A DNA stretch of 57,624 bases from a virus: the IMG/VR virus record IMGVR_UViG_3300045588_000058, positions 1 to 57,624 of that record; one strand, 5' to 3'. Below the pieces are notes generated by a model. It had not been told where the DNA came from. It searched no databases and was given only the letters and a program-made list of their open reading frames with translations. Position 1 is the stretch's first letter. Every line of letters starts with the position of its first letter. The position numbers and the translations under genes are program-made. Positions 29,501-36,174 of this stretch are shown one piece after another.

Positions 29501-31705
29501 TACATCCTTTGTACTAATTTTAATAGGTTCTGTTCCAACTTTTACATGAATAATATAACTAGAATTAGTTGGCGATCCTTCTACCCATTCTTGTTGTTTT
29601 TCTCCAAACTCATCTGTCCATTCTGCTGTCCATCCAGCACATGCTTGAATAACTGTACCAGTAGAAGCAATTCTCCAAACATTATAATTACCATATGCAG
29701 ATGTACCTTTACCAGATATAATAGTTGGTTTTGCTATAGCACAAATTGAATGAGCACCTAAATCATTTAATTTTTCTTTTATTGATTTATTAGAATTACA
29801 ACTAATATATTCTATTTCAGCATATCCATCTATTCCAAATTCTGTAATGGTTACAACAAATGGTTCACATAATTGTGTCCATGCATTATTAGATGCATTT
29901 AAAAATGGATCTTCACCTAAGTCATTATATGGATAATTAGGAAAATAAAAATCTTGATCTTCTCTCGAATATTTATTTACATTTCTAAGTATACCTTTTG
30001 CTACAATAGATTTATTTGTTCCTCTATCTCCTCTTAATATTTTAAATCCTATTATAGATGATTTTTCTTCTTGCGTTAAATTAGAAGATAATATTAATGA
30101 TTTTACTTGATCAACATCTATTTTTACACCAATAGGAAATACAGAATTATTTTGCATCACCATAGAGGATGCTCCTGTGTACAATACAGTTGATTCTGTT
30201 ATTGGAGAAATTAATACATCTGGAAACTTATGATGTCTAATAGGTTCACCTGCAAGGTCTCCCCATACATTAACATTACAAGGATAAGTTTCTTCTGACT
30301 CCCAATATGCAAAGTTTCCATAATTAAATGCAGTGGCATTACCAATGTTAGTTGTTGGATCTACTGGAGATGCACCAATTAAAGAAGCAGTGTTATATAT
30401 TTTCCAATATGGTGCACTTGTTCCTTCACCAATAAAATCTTGATTTGTATTAGGAACACTAACTAAATCACTACTTACTGATTGTCTACCAGGAATATGA
30501 AAACCATCTGTTTGTTTTCCATTATCTAAAAGAAATGCAATTTCAAATGCATACACTTCATCTCTAAGATACCCTCTTAAATTAGTAGCATTTAATTCAT
30601 TTGAATAATCTTCATTAGCAGGTAATTTATATGTTTCCCATTTAAGATTTATTTGTGATGCTATTGATTGATAATTAATTCTATCTACAGATATAAGACC
30701 ATCCCATATAAGAACATCTTGAGCTGTAGTTAAATCTTCCGCTATATCATAATAAGGAAACTTTTCAAATATATCATTAATAGATAGTTTTATAGCAGAA
30801 ACATCTTGTCCTGTATAAGTAATTTGTTTTGACACATTGTCAATAAAGTATGTACCTACTAATTCTACTGAACTAATATCATTAATAGTTTTAATTACAG
30901 CAAGATTAAAATATTGAAATCCTCCTGTAACATCAAGATTATCAACGTTTATAATAATTGATTTACCTACATTATAGTTATAATTAACTGTTGTTATATT
31001 TATATCTGCAATAGGTGTAGGGTTTGTAATAGAATAATATGATGTGTACGGATTACCAGATGCATCAGAGTATTGTGCAGCAAATTGATATGTTCCTGCA
31101 AGCAATGCTCCTCCTGTAGTAATATCTACTATAGCAAGATCAGGAATATTAAAATTAGGTTGTATTTTTAATTGATTACAATCTAATATATCTGTATAAA
31201 CAGGATCACAAAGCTCTGAGGTAGGTGTTAATAAATATGGAATATTATTAATATCCAAATATCTTCTTTGATTAAAACCATCTGTCCAATATATTTCTGT
31301 TGTACAATTTGTAATTTTATGTACAGTTTTATGTATAGGATGATCAATATTAAAATTAAGACAAGAACTATTAACTAGTTTATGATATATACAATCGTTA
31401 TTATCCATATATCCTATCTCTGAACCACCATCTAGTGGGTTAGTAATAAAGAATATATGTTTGTTTTTTTCGTTAATAAAATGCGTTCCTATTAACACAT
31501 AGCTTTTTGGAAATGTTAAACAAAGTTCATTACCTTGTTCATTTTGATAATTAACAGAACTAGAATCAAAGTTTTCTAAAGCAGCATTTAATGCATAAGT
31601 TAAAGTACCTGATTTAACTTGGTTCAAAGTTTGATCCATGTTTAATCCAATATTGGCACTGTTAAATTCTATTTTAATATTTCCTTGTGATTGTTCTTCA
31701 GCCAT
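26531..31705 (-). CDS. Tail hub/muzzle (tail stabilisation) protein with C-terminal poly-Thr modules
   Basis: The 1724-aa protein has a beta-rich body of about 1475 residues. It starts with IKIEFNSANIGLNMDQ and ends with WTLSFNVNTKTWISFHSY and NNFFYSGING (N1474-G1475), features I recall from crAss-like muzzle proteins, the large protein closing the tail tip. Instead of continuing into the usual C-terminal domain, the frame runs into CCDD, a threonine/serine tract (about 1493-1513) and two DCTL motifs (LDCTLAGEV and TDCTLVGTGVITVPPP). Cys-flanked beta modules (GWYFTD...HVVSGIITETAIC) and a second short Thr tract follow before the stop TAA TAA. The missing domain is the next gene. The added region makes this a likely variable surface. 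Confidence 0.8.
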   Translation of the reverse strand: MAEEQSQGNIKIEFNSANIGLNMDQTLNQVKSGTLTYALNAALENFDSSSVNYQNEQGNELCLTFPKSYVLIGTHFINEKNKHIFFITNPLDGGSEIGYMDNNDCIYHKLVNSSCLNFNIDHPIHKTVHKITNCTTEIYWTDGFNQRRYLDINNIPYLLTPTSELCDPVYTDILDCNQLKIQPNFNIPDLAIVDITTGGALLAGTYQFAAQYSDASGNPYTSYYSITNPTPIADINITTVNYNYNVGKSIIINVDNLDVTGGFQYFNLAVIKTINDISSVELVGTYFIDNVSKQITYTGQDVSAIKLSINDIFEKFPYYDIAEDLTTAQDVLIWDGLISVDRINYQSIASQINLKWETYKLPANEDYSNELNATNLRGYLRDEVYAFEIAFLLDNGKQTDGFHIPGRQSVSSDLVSVPNTNQDFIGEGTSAPYWKIYNTASLIGASPVDPTTNIGNATAFNYGNFAYWESEETYPCNVNVWGDLAGEPIRHHKFPDVLISPITESTVLYTGASSMVMQNNSVFPIGVKIDVDQVKSLILSSNLTQEEKSSIIGFKILRGDRGTNKSIVAKGILRNVNKYSREDQDFYFPNYPYNDLGEDPFLNASNNAWTQLCEPFVVTITEFGIDGYAEIEYISCNSNKSIKEKLNDLGAHSICAIAKPTIISGKGTSAYGNYNVWRIASTGTVIQACAGWTAEWTDEFGEKQQEWVEGSPTNSSYIIHVKVGTEPIKISTKDVCGVTIQALPDQNVRAANQCKIPIPQPSIDTDTNLGYRQIFNSPETSFGQPFLGDVLKLENVMFGAGKAHFVQVKSNAKYRLLTKEAQEDALDSSSRLGNITSDFSATAMFTAYQAYLQIYINGITRKNYAYSYNSIASYDYNTFIPNDLGIKQRTIDLAKYLIPGVQAVGDDNIPINNYQRETSVFIKTNELNNSEQYLSPLPFPSNSVSVSALGITDKSRMTISGGSSCATPAKEKDIQVLSYYASLKNTFVNQWGQIYSYDTIDTGFQKNIKTTGSATIFGGDTFISRFAFKTKLPFFIDNRVNAPDDSDVFYDEIGNIAYPKYWHSARSILSNYSGNDSGELSNIISYKAHEFDCKNSQELIPSTAKADTNPNRTFYDGYFYLFAYGIPNFYCESSYNTDLRQAFNNKEGDFWPHVSTSIPDDWLQEDFVSIANDNTYTYNVTFSKQNKENTFTHLPPDWDGKACYTNYPFRAIYSDSQNTDADNRVNSWLTYRAISYFDFPQNYGNLISLDGIQNRAILARFENKSLLYNNLLTIDTSNPQAAYVGNPNMFKGAPPIDFAETDLGYVGSQNKMLLKIPQGQITVDAKRGQVFLIQGTQVDDLSAFGSGMNRFFTDHLAFEILRWFPNVDTDNHFNGVGLHAVYDSKFDRVIISKLDYIPLNKDIKYNSTTKEFYIEEVINSLVLTTVVDLKDSEYFCNKSWTLSFNVNTKTWISFHSYIPNWYIAENNFFYSGINGCCDDFDFVVGELIPTPSTTTTTTTSSTSSTTTTTTTEIPLDCTLAGEVILTDCTLVGTGVITVPPPCQRPNTVNNYQFITGYNIIAPPSTVVSTGSQVDACAAIAYITTNVGYEYTLINISAVSLTVGQIIYVNNGTTDCTTIADGWYFTDESANTTTEVYHVVSGIITETAICVTTTTTTSTTLNCFSYTISKTTVGVVTVTYTDCSENPQSVNIGNVEGGPSTQTFCARSGSVVTPPEVTLINNGPC

Positions 31706-31713
31706 GATATATA

Positions 31714-32688
31714 TTAATTGTTACGTCTTCTACCATATCTATTAGTACGGTTAGGAAGTTCATACATATTAAATCTATTAAGATCATTTTTTATTCTTCT
31801 TTGCTTTTCTTCAGCAGTTTGTTTTTTAATCTCAATACTAGCCATAATAAAAGCTTCTTCATATAATTGCTTATGATACATTAACTTCTGTTGTAACTGA
31901 TTAAAAGTTTCATCATTAGTTTGATTTGTAAGCATCTCAAACACTTTAAACTTAAGGAATGCTTCTACATATTCTCTTATACGATAGTTATCAGGAATCA
32001 ATTGGTTTCCTATTTCATCATACTCTGTAGCATAAAATATTAAATGTACAACACCATTTCTGAAGTTAGTTACAAATTTATTATCTCGTATATCAAATGA
32101 ATCAATACTAGAACTACCAGGTGTAAAATTATTTACAGGAATAGGCTGATTATTAAAATCCCAGTTATTTGTATATTCAACATCACAATGTTGTTTTGCA
32201 GATATATTTCCAGGTTTAAGTAAATAATTATGAGTAAATCCTCTTGTAACGCTATTGTTTGTTTTATACACAGCTTGTACAAGCACAGGCATACATGTAC
32301 CCTCACATCCTGGATCTTGACAACCAACATTATTACAGGCAGTTCCTGCAATAGTCAATGGACTTACTTGTATTGTAGTTGCACTTGATGCTTGTGAATA
32401 AAATGAATTAGCTGATTGATAGGGATAAGCTGCTACTTCTGTAGTCATCCATGCTTCTCTTACAGCATAAAAGTTATCAGGAAGTCTAGCTTGGAAGTCT
32501 TCTACAAAAAGAATCTCATCAGTAATTACATAAGTTGTTCTTCCTAACTTTTTTAAAGCTTTGTCTAAATAAGTAGGGAATAATAAATCATCTACAGCAG
32601 CAGTATCGAAATAACTTTTAAGTTCTTCTTTAACAGTTGAGTAAACAGGTTCTGGGCTTATAAAAGCGTATTTATAGTAGTAGCTCAT
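31714..32688 (-). CDS. Tail tubular/ring protein of the neck
   Basis: A 324-aa protein beginning MSYYYKYAFISPEPVYSTVK. It combines an N-terminal alpha-helical part, a beta-rich centre with a Cys-rich loop (CNNVGCQDPGCEGTC) and a long basic C-terminal helix ending in TNRYGRRRNN. The pattern EEL...FP.YL.KALKKLG and the position directly before the muzzle gene suit the T7 gp11-like tail tubular proteins of crAss-like phages, which form a ring between portal and tail tip. The Cys loop may bind a metal or form disulfides. It starts 8 bases before the muzzle gene. The assignment rests on position and remembered family features. Confidence 0.65.
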   Translation of the reverse strand: MSYYYKYAFISPEPVYSTVKEELKSYFDTAAVDDLLFPTYLDKALKKLGRTTYVITDEILFVEDFQARLPDNFYAVREAWMTTEVAAYPYQSANSFYSQASSATTIQVSPLTIAGTACNNVGCQDPGCEGTCMPVLVQAVYKTNNSVTRGFTHNYLLKPGNISAKQHCDVEYTNNWDFNNQPIPVNNFTPGSSSIDSFDIRDNKFVTNFRNGVVHLIFYATEYDEIGNQLIPDNYRIREYVEAFLKFKVFEMLTNQTNDETFNQLQQKLMYHKQLYEEAFIMASIEIKKQTAEEKQRRIKNDLNRFNMYELPNRTNRYGRRRNN

Positions 32689-32691
32689 AAT

Positions 32692-33171
32692 TTATTTTTT
32701 CCATTCGATGTATAAATGTTGATACTTATCGTTGGTCTTTAAGTAATGCGATAATAGTCTTGATGTAAGTCTGGAAGGTTTAAAATACCAAAGATCAGAG
32801 TTTTTAAAACGTGCTGTAGATTTAAACCACATCCAACCAAAAAAATATCCTTCTGTGTGATAGTTAAAGTTATATATAACCTTTCCTTTTTCTTTAGTTT
32901 TTTGCCAATCAATAGGAAGATTAACAAACTCTTTGCCATCAATCCCTTTCATTTTTCTTCTTTTCTTTTTATTAATAGAAAATTCTCCAAATCCAAAAGG
33001 TAGTTTTGCTTTAAGGCCTGTTTCTAATATATACTCTTTAAACATTTCATTGTAAGTGTATATTATATTTCTCCAAGCATCGTAATTAATTATTATAGAT
33101 GGGTGTTTTTTACAAAAATTATTATAATTTTCTTTACTAGAAGATCTCCAATCTATTTTTGTCCTACTCAT
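32692..33171 (-). CDS. Basic conserved neck protein with GFGEF motif
   Basis: A strongly basic 159-aa protein with the segment KAKLPFGFGEFSINKKKRRK (about residues 54-73), followed by INLPxDWxK-like and HTEGYFFGWMW stretches and a C-terminus with FKPSRLTSRLLSHYL. The GFGxF and Lys/Arg-rich arm recall the DNA-binding arm of HU/IHF proteins. The rest is of a type I associate with conserved proteins encoded near tail-tube genes of crAss-like and related phages. It lies 3 bases from the tail tubular gene. A DNA-contacting neck or head-completion role is plausible. The HU/IHF relationship is uncertain. Confidence 0.55.
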   Translation of the reverse strand: MSRTKIDWRSSSKENYNNFCKKHPSIIINYDAWRNIIYTYNEMFKEYILETGLKAKLPFGFGEFSINKKKRRKMKGIDGKEFVNLPIDWQKTKEKGKVIYNFNYHTEGYFFGWMWFKSTARFKNSDLWYFKPSRLTSRLLSHYLKTNDKYQHLYIEWKK

Positions 33172-33177
33172 ATTTTA

Positions 33178-33900
33178 TTATTTTGGAGAATTAGGGGCTT
33201 GACCATCTAATCCTTCTTGAGCTAAATCAGTTTTAATATTAAAATAAGTAGATAAAAGTTTTTGAGAAGTAAGTTGTAACACTTGTTGTTCTAAATATCC
33301 TGGAAGAGGAAACTCTTTATCTAAAGGATTTTTACAGATTTCTTCTGTAGTGTATTCTGGTGTACCACATCCACATTCTGGATACATAATATCATTGGTT
33401 ACATCTTCTTCAAAAAATGCTACAAATCTAATTGCTTTAAGCATTGGATTGTTTACATATAGATATCCATTAGATATCCAGAAGTATTCTTCATTTTTAA
33501 TTACAGGAAGTTTAAGTAAGTTTAAATATCTATTAATAGAAATTTCTTTTAACTTCTTTCCTTTACCACTCATAGCATTAATAGAATAAACTCCTTGTAT
33601 TACATACTGATAATTACCTTCTGATATACGTGGGAGTTTAAATTTAGTTCTTGCTATTGTACATTCATCTACATAATCACAACATTCAGAAATTGATACT
33701 TCACACATCTCAAGACATGGTATAGTAGTAAACAATGTATCAGTAGCCCAAAGCTTTCTAAGATTTGTTTCACGTTTAATAAGCAATAAAGAATTATTTC
33801 TTATTTCGCTAGCTATTGCTCTATCTGTTATCAAAGAGTCAGTCGAAAGTATCTTGTGGACACTTCTAACATCTGATACTAATTTCCTTAATGTTGCCAT
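33178..33900 (-). CDS. Conserved neck/tail structural protein (240 aa)
   Basis: A 240-aa protein with several cysteines (CLEMCEVSISECCDYVDEC, later CGCGTPEY) and a C-terminal helix LEQQVLQLTSQKLLSTYF followed by a polar tail ending QAPNSPK. No enzymatic motif is present. It lies between the phosphoesterase and the basic neck protein in a tight run of genes (gaps of 5-6 bases). I place it among the ring or connector proteins of the crAss-like neck by position. A precise role cannot be read from the sequence. Confidence 0.55.
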   Translation of the reverse strand: MATLRKLVSDVRSVHKILSTDSLITDRAIASEIRNNSLLLIKRETNLRKLWATDTLFTTIPCLEMCEVSISECCDYVDECTIARTKFKLPRISEGNYQYVIQGVYSINAMSGKGKKLKEISINRYLNLLKLPVIKNEEYFWISNGYLYVNNPMLKAIRFVAFFEEDVTNDIMYPECGCGTPEYTTEEICKNPLDKEFPLPGYLEQQVLQLTSQKLLSTYFNIKTDLAQEGLDGQAPNSPK

Positions 33901-33905
33901 GTTAT

Positions 33906-35129
33906 TTATATTCTTGATTCAAATTCTGCAATTTTTCCTGTTTCTTTATCATAAACAAGTGCTAATGCAGCTCTAATTGAATGCACAAAGTTATTATCTT
34001 CATGCCATCTATCTGTAAATGAAAGACTTGGCATTTGTTGTATTCTTACTCCTTTAATTTCTTTAGCCATATAATGATGCTTATCTCCTGTATGGATTTC
34101 TCTATATTTAGCTTCTCCAAAATAAGAACTATATTCAGGATGAGTTGCAAATAATAAAGGTAAATCATCTATTTTACAATTACCATGATGATAACCAATG
34201 AAAGTATTTCCTAATACTACTGCTTTTACTACACTATGTTCTCTTATAAAGTTTACATCATAATCTTTTTTAAAGAAAACTTCTAATGCGTGAGCTAAAT
34301 AAAAAGATTTAGTTCTATCATGATTACCTTGTACTAAAACTACTGTAACACTTTTACAATGATCTCTTAATGTATTAATAGTATCTACTAATAAAGAAAA
34401 TCCTAATTCATATTCAGAATGATATTCAAGAATTGTATCTTGAGGAGTTCCGTTTGTAGTTTGGTTTTGATAATTGTCGGTGTGAAAAAAATCGTTACTT
34501 ATAGGAAAAACTATATGTTCAATACTATAATTTTTTATTATTTTAGTAATTAAATCTTCCACTATTTTTAAGTAGTTTGAAGCTCTTTTAAATGGACAAT
34601 TGTCTCCATCTACAACTTTTTTAGCTAAGTGAAAATCAGATAAAGATAATTCAACATCCACTAAACTTTCTTCATCTAATACTGGTTTATTAATAACTTT
34701 TATGTTATTAGGAATATAATTTTCTAAAAACTTAGCAAAGTCTTCAGGGGAGTAATCTTGTGGTTGTTTTCTTTTACTAAATATTGAAGAAGTAAAATCT
34801 CCATTTGGTTGTAGTTTAGACCAGTAGTTTGTTATAACGTATTTATCTAAATTTATTTTATGTAATGCAGCTAGTTCAATATCATCTTTTGGTTCAAACT
34901 TTGTAGTGATTGTACTTTCTATTGTACCTTTTTCAACATTTACTTTTCTAATTTCTCCTATAGGAATGTTAACTATAACAGGAGTTTCTACATCTTTTTC
35001 TCTTAGTTCTTTAAGAAGTTCATTCACTTCAAATTCACTAATTCCTAATCTTTCAGCATAGAATTTTTTACTTTTCTTTTGACTTAATAACTCTTCTAAC
35101 TTAAATAATAAATCTTGATTTTCAGACAT
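33906..35129 (-). CDS. Calcineurin-like metallophosphoesterase with N-terminal helix-turn-helix-like region
   Basis: The 407-aa protein carries the ordered metal-binding motifs of calcineurin-like phosphoesterases: SDFHLA (D-x-H, about residue 169), SNDFFHTDN, VQGNHDR (about 270), YHHGN and HTGDKHH. All expected Asp/Asn/His ligands can be seen, so an active two-metal enzyme is predicted. The substrate could be DNA ends, nucleotides or phosphoproteins. Residues 1-45 (KKFYAERLGISEFEVNELLK) look like a helix-turn-helix, which would favour DNA. It is the first gene after a terminator (35242-35265) and a promoter candidate (35157-35188), so it heads the neck-tail block. A nuclease-like enzyme within the tail genes is notable. 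Confidence 0.85.
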   Translation of the reverse strand: MSENQDLLFKLEELLSQKKSKKFYAERLGISEFEVNELLKELREKDVETPVIVNIPIGEIRKVNVEKGTIESTITTKFEPKDDIELAALHKINLDKYVITNYWSKLQPNGDFTSSIFSKRKQPQDYSPEDFAKFLENYIPNNIKVINKPVLDEESLVDVELSLSDFHLAKKVVDGDNCPFKRASNYLKIVEDLITKIIKNYSIEHIVFPISNDFFHTDNYQNQTTNGTPQDTILEYHSEYELGFSLLVDTINTLRDHCKSVTVVLVQGNHDRTKSFYLAHALEVFFKKDYDVNFIREHSVVKAVVLGNTFIGYHHGNCKIDDLPLLFATHPEYSSYFGEAKYREIHTGDKHHYMAKEIKGVRIQQMPSLSFTDRWHEDNNFVHSIRAALALVYDKETGKIAEFESRI

Positions 35130-35156
35130 AAGTAGTTTAATTTAATTAAATTAGGG

Positions 35157-35188
35157 TAAAGATAAAAATAGTTTTCTTACTATCCAAA
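35157..35188 (-). promoter_or_regulatory. Bacteroidota-type promoter upstream of the phosphoesterase gene
   Basis: On the minus strand TTTG (35188-35185) is followed after 20 bases by TATCTTTA (35164-35157). Only the last base departs from the TAnnTTTG consensus. It lies about 28 bases before the start codon at 35129 and downstream of the terminator at 35242-35265. The spacing equals that of the promoter at 20278-20309. Confidence 0.5.
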
Positions 35189-35208
35189 TAAATTTAATTA
35201 AATAGGTT

Positions 35209-35235
35209 ATTCTTTATAACTAAAATAGTTATAAA
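35209..35235. repeat. 27-base palindromic element, copy 2
   Basis: ATTCTTTATAACTAAAATAG with its following bases differs from 20330-20356 at only two positions. Here the palindrome is perfect: TTTATAACTA, three A, TAGTTATAAA (35213-35235). It lies between a terminator and a promoter, as copy 1 lies between a gene end and a promoter, which suggests a regulatory site rather than chance. Confidence 0.6.
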
Positions 35236-35241
35236 ACAAAA

Positions 35242-35265
35242 ACTCCCCTAGTAAACTAGAGGAGT
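35242..35265 (-). terminator. Rho-independent terminator after the 169-aa gene
   Basis: Read leftward, ACTCCTCTAGT pairs with ACTAGGGGAGT over 11 positions with one G-U pair and a very short loop. It is followed by TTTTTGTTTT (35241-35232). It lies 45 bases past the stop of the 169-aa protein gene and ahead of the phosphoesterase promoter. Confidence 0.8.
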
Positions 35266-35309
35266 AAAAACTCTCGGAAAACCAACAAACCTTGAATTTT
35301 TATATTATA

Positions 35310-35819
35310 TTATTCTATTGTTGGGCAAGTTACAGCACTACCAATAAATTCTGTTCCGCCCCATAGTCTTGCATATTGACCATCGCAATACCAAAATCCT
35401 CCTGGTGCAAAAAGAGTCTCATTAATATCTTGGTACAGACCAGTAGATATATACCAAATTGGATCATCTAGATAATAGTAGACTTCATTACCTGGATCAC
35501 CATAAAAAGCACACGCCTGTGCGGCACTATCATTTGATACTGATAAGGTTATACCTGCTTCGGGTGGAGCAGTTGTAGTGGTTGTAGTGGTGGTGGTTGG
35601 ACTAACTAATGGAATATCTATATAGTTTACACAATTTCCTGTAGACTTTACTCTAATTGTAGTAGTAAAATCTAAAACTGCGGAAGAAGAATATCCTGCA
35701 AGCAATGCAGATTTACTTACTCCTGTAGCAAATGCTGATACATAGCCATCAAAATTTGTATAAAGATCAAAAGGACCTGAATCTGTCCCTGCTGTTGTTA
35801 ATGTTATTAATACTGTCAT
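35310..35819 (-). CDS. Small modular virion protein with poly-Thr linker
   Basis: The 169-aa protein has three parts. Residues 1-72 form a beta module (GPF at 15-17, ATGVSKSALLAGY, IRVKSTGNC) that is clearly related to the N-terminus of the muzzle C-terminal protein at 25655-26521. Residues 75-83 are a run of nine threonines. Residues 89-169 form a Cys-flanked module (QACAFYGD, IWYISTGLYQDINE, FWYCDGQYARLWGG) similar in pattern to the modules at the end of the 1724-aa muzzle. It is the last gene of the fibre cluster and is followed by a terminator. I infer a virion surface or adhesion accessory protein. Confidence 0.65.
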   Translation of the reverse strand: MTVLITLTTAGTDSGPFDLYTNFDGYVSAFATGVSKSALLAGYSSSAVLDFTTTIRVKSTGNCVNYIDIPLVSPTTTTTTTTTAPPEAGITLSVSNDSAAQACAFYGDPGNEVYYYLDDPIWYISTGLYQDINETLFAPGGFWYCDGQYARLWGGTEFIGSAVTCPTIE

Positions 35820-35850
35820 TGTATATAATATTTAAAAGTTATAATAATAG

Positions 35851-36174
35851 TTATTGTTCAATAGCTGTTCCAGCAAGTGTACAATCTAAAACAACAGGTG
35901 TTGTTGTAGTAGTAGTTGTTGGTGTTACAGTAGTTGTACTTGTTGTTGTGCTTGTACTACTACTTGTTGTAGTTGTAGTAGTAGGTATTACAGTTGTTGT
36001 AGTTGTAGAAGTTGATGCACTTGTTGATGTTGTTGTTGTTAAAGGTAATGTAGTGGTAGTGGTAGTAGTTGTTGGTGGAGGAATTGTTATTACTCCTGTA
36101 CCAATAAGTGTACAATCAAATATAGGAATTGGTGTTTTTGATCCCCCGTAAATGTGCCAAGATATCTGATTCAT
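35851..36174 (-). CDS. Threonine-tract protein with DCTL blocks at both ends
   Basis: More than half of this 107-aa protein is threonine and serine runs interrupted by proline and valine. FDCTLIGTGVITIPPP lies near the N-terminus and LDCTLAGTAIEQ at the C-terminus. The same two blocks occur in the 1724-aa muzzle protein around its own Thr tract but in the opposite order. The start codon overlaps the stop of the 638-aa fibre gene (TAATG), supporting real translation. The opposite strand shows long valine-rich frames here that are only shadows of the ACT/ACA repeats. The function is unknown. It may be a linker cassette or donor sequence. Confidence 0.6.
   Translation of the reverse strand: MNQISWHIYGGSKTPIPIFDCTLIGTGVITIPPPTTTTTTTTLPLTTTTSTSASTSTTTTTVIPTTTTTTSSSTSTTTSTTTVTPTTTTTTTPVVLDCTLAGTAIEQ

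Noticed and set aside
35732-36151. Long plus-strand frame rich in valine
   Set aside because: It is the complement of the ACT/ACA repeats of the threonine-tract genes; the valine runs come from GTA/GTT codons and the minus frames have start overlaps with neighbours.
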